A model generated the notes under the pieces. That model was not told the origin of the DNA and did no database searches. It saw only the letters and a list, made by a program, of their open reading frames with translations. Position numbers and translations under genes: made by a program. This document shows, piece by piece, positions 18,544 through 26,562 of a stretch of 64,000 nt of DNA (position 1 is the stretch's first letter; each line of letters starts with the position of its first letter). The stretch is from Candidatus Nitrotoga sp. HW29 (GTDB lineage Bacteria > Pseudomonadota > Gammaproteobacteria > Burkholderiales > Gallionellaceae): assembly GCF_924101635.2 (NCBI RefSeq), contig NZ_CAKMAA020000072.1, forward strand, positions 1-64,000, read 5' to 3'.

Positions 18544-19575
18544 ATGGACGATAATAAAAGCAAGGCACTCGCGGCGGCTCTGAGTCAGATTGAAAAGCAG
18601 TTTGGTAAGGGCTCTATTATGCGTTTGGGTGAGCATGATATTGCGCGTGATATTCAAGTGGTTTCTACTGGATCATTAGGGTTGGATATCGCGCTGGGCG
18701 TGGGAGGGCTGCCGCGTGGTCGTGTAATTGAAATTTACGGACCGGAATCGTCTGGCAAAACCACGCTCACATTGCAAGTGATCGCCGAAATGCAAAAATT
18801 AGGCGGCACGGCTGCATTTATTGATGCAGAACACGCGCTCGATCCGCAATATGCGCAAAAGCTGGGTGTGAATGTCAGCGATGTGCTCATTTCGCAACCG
18901 GATAACGGTGAGCAAGCGTTGGAAATTGCTGATATGTTGGTGCGTTCGGCTGCGGTGGATGTGGTGGTGGTTGATTCTGTGGCGGCATTGACTCCTAAGG
19001 CAGAAATTGAAGGAGAGATGGGTGAGCCGCAAATGGGTTTGCAGGCACGCTTGATGTCGCAGGCATTGCGCAAGCTGACAGCCAACATCAAGCGCTCTAA
19101 CACTACAGTTATTTTTATTAATCAGATACGTATGAAAATTGGTGTGATGTTTGGTAGCCCGGAAACCACGACCGGTGGTAATGCTCTAAAGTTTTATGCT
19201 TCAGTTCGGTTGGATATTCGTCGTGTCGGTGCGATAAAAAAGGGTGATGAGGTGATCGGTTCAGAAACCCGCGTGAAAGTGGTGAAGAATAAGGTGGCAC
19301 CGCCGTTCAAACAAGCGGAATTTGATATTTTGTATGGAGAGGGTATTTCTCGTGAAGGTGAAATCGTCGAATTGGGTGTACTACACAAGTTGGTCGAGAA
19401 AGCGGGCGCTTGGTACAGTTACAAAGGCGAGAAGATTGGTCAGGGAAAAGATAATGCGCGCGAGTATCTGAAAGAGCATCCCGAAATTGCAATTGATATC
19501 GAGAACAAAATCCGTGCTGCGGTTGGTGTAGTTGCACTCAATGATGGAATGGAAAGCGGTGTCAAAGAAGACTGA
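18544..19575 (+). CDS. recA: Recombinase RecA
   Basis: This is a 343-residue RecA. Walker A is [10 protein letters not shown], followed by the conserved [18 protein letters not shown] and the DNA-binding loop region [24 protein letters not shown]. The start at 18544 ([13 protein letters not shown]) is chosen by homology and an upstream GAAGGGA; an in-frame ATG at 18487 would add 19 unlikely residues. RecX follows with overlap. I did not find a convincing LexA box in the short upstream region. Confidence 0.98.
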   Translation: MDDNKSKALAAALSQIEKQFGKGSIMRLGEHDIARDIQVVSTGSLGLDIALGVGGLPRGRVIEIYGPESSGKTTLTLQVIAEMQKLGGTAAFIDAEHALDPQYAQKLGVNVSDVLISQPDNGEQALEIADMLVRSAAVDVVVVDSVAALTPKAEIEGEMGEPQMGLQARLMSQALRKLTANIKRSNTTVIFINQIRMKIGVMFGSPETTTGGNALKFYASVRLDIRRVGAIKKGDEVIGSETRVKVVKNKVAPPFKQAEFDILYGEGISREGEIVELGVLHKLVEKAGAWYSYKGEKIGQGKDNAREYLKEHPEIAIDIENKIRAAVGVVALNDGMESGVKED

Positions 19576-20014
19576 GTTAAGTCTGCACACCCGCGCCATG
19601 AAATATCTGGTGCGGCGTGAATACAGCCGTGCTGAACTTCACGCTAAGCTTTTGCTTCAAGCTACACCAGACGACAATGTGGATAGGGTTTTGGATGAAT
19701 TAGCAGCGCGCGGTTGGCTGTCTGATTCTCGAGCAGTTGAGCAGTTGGTGCGGATGCGCCGCAATCGTTTCGGCATGCAGCGCATTACATATGAACTTCG
19801 CCAGAAAGGTATAGACGAAGATCTGATTAACGATGCCTTACCGCAAATGAGAGATACCGAACTGGATGCGGCGCGCAGCATCTGGCAAAAAAAATTTGGC
19901 ATTACTCCCGAGAATGCCAAGGAGAAAGCCAAGCAACTACGTTTTATGCAATCGCGCGGCTTTATGCCGGATGTGATTTTTAAGGTGTTACGAGGTGCAG
20001 ACGATGGCGGATAG
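19559..20014 (+). CDS. recX: Regulatory protein RecX
   Basis: RecX binds RecA filaments and limits their growth. The sequence [40 protein letters not shown] and [15 protein letters not shown] shows the repeated three-helix units of the family. The start is uncertain. GTG at 19559, overlapping the last codons of recA and preceded by GGAAA, gives 151 residues; ATGs at 19532, 19541 and 19544 are alternatives. Overlap with recA implies translational coupling. Confidence 0.92.
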   Translation: MSKKTELSLHTRAMKYLVRREYSRAELHAKLLLQATPDDNVDRVLDELAARGWLSDSRAVEQLVRMRRNRFGMQRITYELRQKGIDEDLINDALPQMRDTELDAARSIWQKKFGITPENAKEKAKQLRFMQSRGFMPDVIFKVLRGADDGG

Positions 20015-20068
20015 ACTATCAGTAGGTATGTAATCGGAGTGGGCAGATTAGGGGGCGTTAACCCCGGT

Positions 20069-20656
20069 TTAGTGTGCTGTCTGTAGTAGCAACTTTATAT
20101 CCTGCACTAACAATTCGGCACGTTGGTTATAAGGAGAGAGCAATACAGGTTTGCCGCGTGTGCCAATTAGGTAGGTGCCATCGGAATGATCCAGTGTATA
20201 GCTTCCTTTTTCGACTCGTTTTTCGTAGCTGACGCCAAATGTCTTGGCTACCTGTGCAGTAGTTTGGGCATCACCGTACAAGCCAAGAAAAGACGGATTA
20301 AAAGAGGGGACATATTCAGCTAGTAGTTTTGGTGTATCGCGTTCTGGATCCAATGTAACGAATAGCACCTGCACCTTTTCTGCATCCTTATCAAGTAGGC
20401 GCATCACCTGCGCTAAATCAGCCAGCGTAGTCGGACAAATTTCGGGGCAGTGAGTGTAACCAAAAAATAATACCACTACCTTGTCTTTAAAATCAGATAA
20501 TTTGCGCGTTTTGCCGTTGGGGTCAGTGAGATTGAAATCCACAGGTTTTTCTATATACCGCCAACTGACATCAACAGCTTGGAATGGTGCAGGGGGCTTG
20601 GATTTTTCACAACTGACCAGCAGTGTCATAACTAACAGTAAAAGCAGGCTACGCAT
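20069..20656 (-). CDS. SCO1/SenC/PrrC-family copper chaperone lipoprotein
   Basis: This periplasmic thioredoxin-fold lipoprotein of 195 residues has signal and lipobox MTLLVSCEKS. The copper-binding CxxxC is in GYTHCPEICPTTL, and the partner histidine is in TLDHSDGTYLIG. Family members deliver copper to the CuA site of cytochrome c oxidase or sense redox state. It is a single gene, with no oxidase subunit in the window. It lies tail to tail with recX. Confidence 0.93.
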   Translation of the reverse strand: MRSLLLLLVMTLLVSCEKSKPPAPFQAVDVSWRYIEKPVDFNLTDPNGKTRKLSDFKDKVVVLFFGYTHCPEICPTTLADLAQVMRLLDKDAEKVQVLFVTLDPERDTPKLLAEYVPSFNPSFLGLYGDAQTTAQVAKTFGVSYEKRVEKGSYTLDHSDGTYLIGTRGKPVLLSPYNQRAELLVQDIKLLLQTAH

Positions 20657-20882
20657 TTATTTTTCCTTACAACAATCAGTAATTGCACCGATGGATAATT
20701 GTAGAATTACAAATAATGATATCAGTTTAAGCTGATGGAACAGATGATGGGTGCACAACGATCAATCCATTGTGACAGATTTTCATTGTGGTAATGTTGG
20801 TGGTTACAAGGAAAGCTATAGAGTTTATGTGCAGATTGAACAACAATATCGGGTACGTTATAAATAGTTGTCTGATATGTTA

Positions 20883-21611
20883 CTAGCGTGCACGCTTTCC
20901 TATACAAGCTTGTAGCCCGGGCAGGCACAGTATTTCCAATGATCTATTGCGTACATTGATCAGTTTACTTTCCTGCAGGTGTGACAGTGCGCGGCTGACG
21001 GTTTCCAGTTTTAATCCGAGATAACTGCCAATTTCTTGACGCGTCATGCGCAATTGGAATGAGGTGGGGGAATAACCGCGTATCGCAAAACGCTGCGATA
21101 GATTGAGCAGGAAAGCGGCCAAGCGTTCTTCTGCACGCATTGATCCAAGCAGCAGCATAATGTTTTGATCGCGGACAATTTCTCGGCTAAGGATGCGGTG
21201 CAGGTGTCTTTGTAGAGGAGGGAGCTCTCGGCCGAGATCCTCCAGGCGATTAAAGGGAATTTCACATATCTCACAGTCTTCAAGTGCTACTGCATCGCAA
21301 GTGTGTGTATCACTACTAATGCCATCCATACCGATGATTTCTCCAGCCATCTGAAAGCCGGTCACTTGCTCGCGTCCGTCTTCATTAAGGATCTGGGTTT
21401 TGAAAAAACCAGTACGAATTGCATACAGCGCCTGAAATTTGTCTCCGCTTCGATATAAGATGCTGCCATGACGGTAAACACCCTTGCGGGTGATTAAATC
21501 ATCCAAGAGCGCCATTTCGATATTACTCAGGTTAACGGGCAGGCATAGTTTGCGAAGATTACAAGTTGAGCATGCAGTTTTCAGTGAGTTGTTGGGAACG
21601 GGTTTGTGCAT
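20883..21611 (-). CDS. FNR/CRP-family anaerobic transcription regulator
   Basis: This 242-residue regulator has a cyclic-nucleotide-binding-type sensor domain and a C-terminal helix-turn-helix (MTRQEIGSYLGLKLETVSRAL). Cys14, Cys17 and Cys23 in ACSTCNLRKLCLP, with a further cysteine in the THTCDAVALEDCEIC region, fit the four ligands of the oxygen-labile [4Fe-4S] cluster of FNR. ETVSR is the FNR recognition helix. The start at 21611 (MHKPV) is preferred over 21668. An FNR site ~90 bp upstream points to autoregulation. Confidence 0.88.
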   Translation of the reverse strand: MHKPVPNNSLKTACSTCNLRKLCLPVNLSNIEMALLDDLITRKGVYRHGSILYRSGDKFQALYAIRTGFFKTQILNEDGREQVTGFQMAGEIIGMDGISSDTHTCDAVALEDCEICEIPFNRLEDLGRELPPLQRHLHRILSREIVRDQNIMLLLGSMRAEERLAAFLLNLSQRFAIRGYSPTSFQLRMTRQEIGSYLGLKLETVSRALSHLQESKLINVRNRSLEILCLPGLQACIGKRAR

Positions 21612-21701
21612 GGTATGGATTTTTATAAGGTATTTTGGTATGCGGCATTGATATGTTGATACGGGCAAAAAATTAATATAGGGAAAAATTATATGTTAAT
21701 T

Positions 21702-21715
21702 TTGACATATATCAA
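21702..21715. promoter_or_regulatory. FNR box upstream of the fnr-type gene
   Basis: TTGACATATATCAA differs by one base from the FNR consensus TTGAT-N4-ATCAA. It lies about 90 bp upstream of the minus-strand FNR gene start, a usual distance for an autoregulatory site. Confidence 0.75.
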
Positions 21716-21852
21716 GTCGTAAGTGAGAAATTTCCAATATACAATCATATTTTTTATAGGTTAGTCTTTGAATTAATATGGTTTTACAGTGTCTTACGGT
21801 GAGTATTATTTTTAATAAGCGTAATGATGAACTACAGGGAAGTTAGTTGAAA

Positions 21853-21889
21853 ATCCGTTTGTTCTGAAACTTGTCGAAGGATGGTCGAA
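21853..21889. repeat. REP-like hairpin repeat, copy 1
   Basis: TCCGTTTGTTCTGAAACTTG followed by TCGAAGGATGGTCGAA is an imperfect hairpin related to copies at 38457, 59652 and 60275. The core GTTCGTCCT...AGGATGAGC is recognisable in all of them. Confidence 0.65.
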
Positions 21890-22155
21890 TTGCTAGAAAG
21901 ATAGATGGGATGTTTTGTATGTACATACTCCGCTCGATGGTGGTTATTGCCTTGATTATCCGACAATCTTAAAAGCACATCAGTTTGTGACGGGGAGCCA
22001 GAAAATGGGGCTTGTGCCACATGCGCCCTTCAGTGGAACTTGCTTGGTTGTAAAATATGCCATACGAGAGATACGTTTGTCGCCAAGATGATCAAGATCA
22101 ATGGAAAGCTGCGATAAGCTCAAAACTTACATTGGAACTATGGATGTGACGCTAG

Positions 22156-22172
22156 TGTCGAAAATTTTTACA
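22156..22172 (+). promoter_or_regulatory. Putative activator box shared with the PEP-CTERM gene
   Basis: TGTCGAAAATTTTTACA matches TGTCGAAATATTTTACA (minus strand, 33027-33043) at 15 of 17 positions. It lies ~98 bp upstream of the -24 element at 22270, where enhancer-binding proteins of sigma-54 promoters bind. I infer it is a PrsR-type site. Confidence 0.6.
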
Positions 22173-22267
22173 TTTTGCTAATAATAGTATTAAGCAAAAT
22201 TAAAAATCGATAAGTATGTGCAATGTATAATTTTGTTTATTAGCATATTATATTTTATACGCAGAAT

Positions 22268-22284
22268 TTGGCATGTATTTTGCT
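22268..22284 (+). promoter_or_regulatory. Sigma-54 promoter of the HPr-rel-A cluster
   Basis: TTGGCATGTATTTTGCT has GG at 22270-22271 and GC at 22282-22283, with exactly ten bases between, and it fits the TTGGCAC-N5-TTGCT consensus at all but one base. Transcription would start near 22295, about 100 bp ahead of the first gene. Confidence 0.78.
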
Positions 22285-22397
22285 TGGGTTGTTTGAGTGT
22301 ATTCTACCGGCCTCCTCATTATTATTATTTATTTACGCTAAATAATTGAGTTGTAGCAGTGTGTGTAATGCAGGATACAACTTTAAAAGGATAATTA

Positions 22398-23126
22398 TTG
22401 ATGACTATCAATTTGGATCAAAATGATGAGCTGGAAAAGCAGCAGCTATCTCAGGATACAGATGATCAAATAAAATTTTCGGGCGAATCTCGTAGACGAT
22501 TTGCGGCGTCTGGTTTGGCTGTGTCAGGGATAATTCTAACTCTTGCGAGTCGACCCGTATTGGGTGATCCGTTTTGTATGTCACCATCCGGGTTTATATC
22601 GGGCAATACCAGTCAGCATGGCGCTTGTCCTCCAGCACCCATGGTTACCACTAAACTGGTCATCAATCCAGATGAAACATTTATGGCAGCATTTCCAAAG
22701 TCAAGCCAATCAAATACGTCATACAATAATAAACGCTTGTCAGATATGTTGACAATTCCTTGGCCAGAGCCTCAACTGCAAGTGGCAAAGAGTAAATTGG
22801 GGGCTGCGAGCTACATGACGGCATTTGGCACTTCATCAGGTTCAAATTCTTTGATGCAAAAGGGCAAGGGAACAAGTAATACAACGGCGTCAACTTCAAC
22901 AACTTCTGCACCGCCGAATCCCCCCTTTCAAACACAAGAACTATTACAACATCTTGTAAAAGCATTACAAAATGCGAGAGGTGGAGCAACGCCTTATTTA
23001 ACTGAAGATACAATTCGATCGATGTTTTATGAATGGCAGGATCATGGCAGCTTTTCTCCAACTGCCAATGTAAATTGGAATGCTTCAGAAATTATCTATT
23101 ATTTAAAACAAACTCAAAATAGTTGA
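22398..23126 (+). CDS. Tat-signal protein of unknown function, first gene of the HPr-rel-A cluster
   Basis: This 242-residue protein matches no family I recognise. Residues ~28-56 carry a twin-arginine-like signal (SRRRFAASGLAVSGIILTLA), preceded by an unusually long, charged, Gln/Asp-rich N-terminus. The exported part contains two cysteines (DPFCMSPSG and HGACPPAP), a Ser/Thr/Gly-rich low-complexity middle and a more ordered C-terminus (ELLQHLVKALQNARGG, then YLTEDTIRSMFYEW). AAAGGA lies ahead of the ATG. It begins the operon with the PqqD-like and kinase genes. It may be the substrate of their modification, but this is inference; it could also be an accessory envelope protein. Confidence 0.75.
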   Translation: MMTINLDQNDELEKQQLSQDTDDQIKFSGESRRRFAASGLAVSGIILTLASRPVLGDPFCMSPSGFISGNTSQHGACPPAPMVTTKLVINPDETFMAAFPKSSQSNTSYNNKRLSDMLTIPWPEPQLQVAKSKLGAASYMTAFGTSSGSNSLMQKGKGTSNTTASTSTTSAPPNPPFQTQELLQHLVKALQNARGGATPYLTEDTIRSMFYEWQDHGSFSPTANVNWNASEIIYYLKQTQNS

Positions 23127-23175
23127 ATTATTACTATAACCAGATTGGCTTTTCTTTTACACACTGTAATTAAAC

Positions 23176-23454
23176 ATGAAATGGCAAGTAATCCCCAATC
23201 AAGTGGTTAACTGCTGTTTATGGGATGATGAATTCGTGTTTTATAACAAATTTTCGGGAGATACGCACCTGCTTGGTTCAATGGCTACTCGAATACTCAT
23301 GGAATTACGACAATCGCCATCAAACGTGTTATCGTTAACAGCAATGCTTGCTCCATGTCGACAAGTTAAAATGGTAACGGATGAGGAATTTTCATTTCAA
23401 ATTGAACACTTTCTCAATGAGCTTAATACGCTTGGGTTGATAGAATTTAGCTGA
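23176..23454 (+). CDS. PqqD-family peptide-recognition protein of the HPr-rel-A system
   Basis: This 92-residue winged-helix protein of the PqqD/RRE type has a strand-rich N-terminus (VVNCCLWDDEFVFYNKFSGDTHLLGSMATRILMEL, here as two blocks). The DEFVFYNKFSGDTHLL region fits the HPr-rel-A PqqD subgroup. In RiPP pathways such domains bind leader peptides and bring them to modifying enzymes. No PQQ genes are nearby. The gene ends two bases before the kinase start, so the two products are probably made together and may act as one complex. Confidence 0.82.
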   Translation: MKWQVIPNQVVNCCLWDDEFVFYNKFSGDTHLLGSMATRILMELRQSPSNVLSLTAMLAPCRQVKMVTDEEFSFQIEHFLNELNTLGLIEFS

Positions 23455-23456
23455 TT

Positions 23457-24368
23457 TTGAATGTTTCTGCATTAACCTCATCAGAACTTAAACGCCGTCT
23501 TAAAAAGACGGGGATATTGCTGCAAACCGGTTCTTTTATCACCCATCTTAAAACTTCAATTTCCAGCGTGGCTGAAGGTATCGGTCTGCTTTATGCCGAT
23601 TACCCCTTAGTCGAACAGGATGGTTTTGCAGATTTTCATATTAGCCTGGTGCGCCCGCGTAACCTGCGGCGATGGTTTAAGCCTCAAGCGCTGTTTGTAT
23701 TTGATGGAAACACGATATTTAAACCCCTGCCGCTCGATCAGGCATTTCCTATGTTGGAGTGGGGGCTTAATTGGTGCGTATCAAATCATGTTAACCACTG
23801 TTTGATTATTCATGCAGCGGTGGTTGAAAAAGATGGTTATGCTGTAATTATGCCCGCCCCTCCTGGTTCGGGTAAGAGTACTTTGTGTGCAGCGTTGATA
23901 AACCGTGGATGGAGGTTGCTGTCTGATGAGCTTGCATTGGTTCGTGTTAGTGATGGAAAGCTCATCCCGCTTCCGCGGCCTGTTAGCTTAAAAAATGAAT
24001 CTATTGAAATTATCAGGCGCTATGAGCCCAATGCGATTTTCAGCCGCAAGGTGGCAGATACGATAAAGGGTACGGTTGCCCATATGAAAGCACCAGCTAG
24101 TAGCTTAGCTCGCGCTACAGAGGTCGTTCAAGTTGCGTGGATTATTTTTCCAAAATATCAGGCAGGGGCTAAGGCCTGTTTGGAGGCATTGCCTCAATCT
24201 CGCGCTTTTATGCGGGTCGCGGATAATTCGTTCAATTACAGTCTTCTTGGATTCAATGGCTTTAAGACCATGTCGAGTTTGATTGATGCGTCTCTGTGCT
24301 ATGATTTTACGTACAGTAAGTTGGATGATGCCATTGGCGTATTTGGTGCATTAAAGCCAAAAATTTGA
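23457..24368 (+). CDS. HprK-related kinase A
   Basis: This 303-residue P-loop protein resembles the C-terminal kinase domain of HPr kinase/phosphorylase. Walker A is PAPPGSGKSTLCAAL, with Lys140, and Asp157 in WRLLSDELALV takes the place of the catalytic acidic residue. The N-terminal ~100 residues are specific to this group (HprK_rel_A). Start is TTG two bases after the preceding stop, with no ATG nearby. The substrate is unknown. HPr itself is not encoded here, and related kinases in lasso-peptide clusters phosphorylate peptides. Function beyond ATP-dependent phosphotransfer is inference. Confidence 0.82.
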   Translation: MNVSALTSSELKRRLKKTGILLQTGSFITHLKTSISSVAEGIGLLYADYPLVEQDGFADFHISLVRPRNLRRWFKPQALFVFDGNTIFKPLPLDQAFPMLEWGLNWCVSNHVNHCLIIHAAVVEKDGYAVIMPAPPGSGKSTLCAALINRGWRLLSDELALVRVSDGKLIPLPRPVSLKNESIEIIRRYEPNAIFSRKVADTIKGTVAHMKAPASSLARATEVVQVAWIIFPKYQAGAKACLEALPQSRAFMRVADNSFNYSLLGFNGFKTMSSLIDASLCYDFTYSKLDDAIGVFGALKPKI

Positions 24369-24539
24369 GAGCGTAATTATCTGCATTCTAAATAGAATGC
24401 TATTTACGGTCAGGTTATTCTCAGCCTTCATTAGAGTGGATGGATTTGTTCTTCTGCGGGAAATTGAATCCGCCAGTTTATTATCTAGCATCTATTTTAC
24501 ATAGAGCACATTAATTATTTTTGACAGACATTATCAAAT

Positions 24540-25616
24540 GTGATCCAAAATTATTTAATATTGCAAGCGCTCCGAGAGCCAAAAACATTAACTTCCCTGA
24601 GTTTAACTGATTGGGATTTACTCATACGCCAAGCACGTCGCGCTAATCTGTTGGCGCGTATCTGTATTTTACTGGACGAATACGGCTTGCTCGAACAGGT
24701 GCCGCAAAAACCCCGGGAACATCTGGAATGGTCGCGTGTAATTTCTGAAAAGCACATTCAAGCTGTTCACTGGGAAATCACCCAAATTCGAAATGCATTG
24801 GTAAAAACTGGGATACCAGTTATTCTCCTCAAGGGCGCTGCTTATGTAATGGCAAAACTGCCGTCCGCCAAAGGAAGATTATTTTCCGATATCGATATAA
24901 TCGTACCTAAAGGGAGTCTCAATGCTGTAGAGGCCGCCTTGATGCTTCATGGTTGGGCTGCGACGCATCACGATGCCTATGACCAGCGCTACTACCGCAC
25001 ATGGATGCATGAGCTACCCCCCATGCAGCATATTAAACGGATGACTGTCATCGACGTGCATCATGCGATTCTGCCGGAAACGTCCGCTATTCATCCTGAT
25101 TCGGCAAAGCTTTTGGCTGCGGCACAATTACTGGATGGCTATGACGATTTAAAGGTGCTTGCACCGGTCGACATGGTGCTTCATAGTACAGTTCACCTAT
25201 TCTACAATGATCAACTGGATCAGGGTCTGCGTGACTTGGTTGATATTGATAGTTTATTGCGTCATTTTAATAGTTTGCCAGCATTTTGGTCTAATTTAGC
25301 CGTGCGAGCGCGGGAACTTGAGTTAAGTCGTCCACTTTTTTACGCCTTGCGCTATGCTACTCATTTTTTGAAGACTCCCATACCCGCAGGTATGATAGAG
25401 GTCGCTAACAATGGGCGTCCCAACTCATTAACCTTGATATTTGCAGATCAGCTTTTTGAACGTGCGCTCATGCCAGCCCACAAGAGCTGCTCTGATTGGT
25501 TGACTGGTGCAGCCCGACAGATACTTTATATACGCGCAACCTGGTTACGCATGCCCCCCTTGCTTCTTGCGCGTCATTTGTTCCATAAGGCCTTCATTTC
25601 ACCCAAGATTGAATGA
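24540..25616 (+). CDS. Nucleotidyltransferase family protein (NTP_transf_5 type)
   Basis: This 358-residue protein has a minimal nucleotidyltransferase core: PVILLKGAAYVMAKLP followed by GRLFSDIDIIVPKGSL, with the metal-binding Asp117 and Asp119. The long helical C-terminus carries HHAILPETSAIHP and DMVLHSTVHLFYND. This family accompanies HprK-related kinases in several peptide-modification clusters, and its reaction here is unknown. The start is GTG without a clear ribosome-binding site. The 171 bp gap before it contains a perfect short hairpin, GCATTCTA/TAGAATGC (24383-24400), that may be a processing or termination signal. Confidence 0.8.
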   Translation: MIQNYLILQALREPKTLTSLSLTDWDLLIRQARRANLLARICILLDEYGLLEQVPQKPREHLEWSRVISEKHIQAVHWEITQIRNALVKTGIPVILLKGAAYVMAKLPSAKGRLFSDIDIIVPKGSLNAVEAALMLHGWAATHHDAYDQRYYRTWMHELPPMQHIKRMTVIDVHHAILPETSAIHPDSAKLLAAAQLLDGYDDLKVLAPVDMVLHSTVHLFYNDQLDQGLRDLVDIDSLLRHFNSLPAFWSNLAVRARELELSRPLFYALRYATHFLKTPIPAGMIEVANNGRPNSLTLIFADQLFERALMPAHKSCSDWLTGAARQILYIRATWLRMPPLLLARHLFHKAFISPKIE

Positions 25617-25730
25617 TTGCATCCTGGCACTGTTGATTATTGTGCTATATAAATTGTTAGTTGTTTCTGTACATGAATCAGTAAAAACTGGGTTTCTGGA
25701 CTGCTTAATAGTAAACATAAGGATAATCAC

Positions 25731-26513
25731 ATGAGTGATGTAGAGACTTCATTGATCAAACTTCAGGATTTGTCTAATTTCTTAGAAAAGGGGAGTCTTA
25801 ATGACAACCTTGCACAACTAGCTGAAATGACGGCAAAAATATTGAGCGCTATAAATTGCTCAATCATGCTGCTCAATGATGATAAATCCGATAATTTACT
25901 GATGAGCGTGTTTGCTAGTTACGGTCCGCTACCGGCTGCAGCGTATAAAGAATTGATAGGGAAGGGCGAGGGCATTGCTGGCCATGTGATTGCAACCGGG
26001 CAATCATTGTTGATCGAAGATATTAATCGTTCGGAATTCGCCAAATTGGCCAGACGTGCAAATGAACCAGGTAAAAGTTTGATTTCCTCGCCTATCACCA
26101 TTGGTGGGCACATTATAGGTGTAGTTAATATAAGCGGTCACATGCGCAATTGTGCATTCAGTCTGGTTGACTTGAATCTTCTTAATGTGGTTGCTTTATT
26201 CATTGGTAAATCAATTCAAACAATCCAATTACAGAATATTTTGAATTCGCGGTTTGCCCAATTGGCGCTAGCTCAAGAAGCCCAAAATAATATGGGCGCA
26301 TCTTTGGGTAATGTTTTTCATAATCCGGATCAAGTGGCAAAAATATTTGCAAAATCTTTTTATAAAGAAATGGCCAGGGGAGGATTCGGCTCAAATCAAA
26401 TTATTAGTGTAGCTTCGGAAATTATTAGTCAGTTAAGTGATAATTTGCAACATCACAGCCAGAGAATGGAACGGAAGATGGCTAAACCATCAGACGATAA
26501 ACCATTATTATAG
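25731..26513 (+). CDS. GAF-domain protein
   Basis: This 260-residue cytosolic protein has a GAF domain at about residues 20-165 (SAINCSIMLLNDD, GKGEGIAGHVIATGQSLLI, SPITIGGHIIGVVNISG). Beyond it lies a helical tail without a kinase, cyclase or DNA-binding domain. GAF domains sense small molecules or mediate dimerisation; the ligand is unknown. AAGGATAATCAC precedes the ATG. It is the last plus-strand gene of the HPr-rel-A set and ends 49 bp before the convergent outer-membrane gene. Membership of the same transcript is likely but not certain, because of the 114 bp gap. Confidence 0.82.
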   Translation: MSDVETSLIKLQDLSNFLEKGSLNDNLAQLAEMTAKILSAINCSIMLLNDDKSDNLLMSVFASYGPLPAAAYKELIGKGEGIAGHVIATGQSLLIEDINRSEFAKLARRANEPGKSLISSPITIGGHIIGVVNISGHMRNCAFSLVDLNLLNVVALFIGKSIQTIQLQNILNSRFAQLALAQEAQNNMGASLGNVFHNPDQVAKIFAKSFYKEMARGGFGSNQIISVASEIISQLSDNLQHHSQRMERKMAKPSDDKPLL

Positions 26514-26562
26514 AAAGTTGTCCCATCTGGAGAATTTTAAGATTCGGATATTCTTTGTTCAA

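Noticed and set aside
24460-24480. Possible further copy of the inverted repeat end (TTGAATCCGCC)
   Set aside because: Only eleven bases match 6-53, and the adjoining bases diverge.
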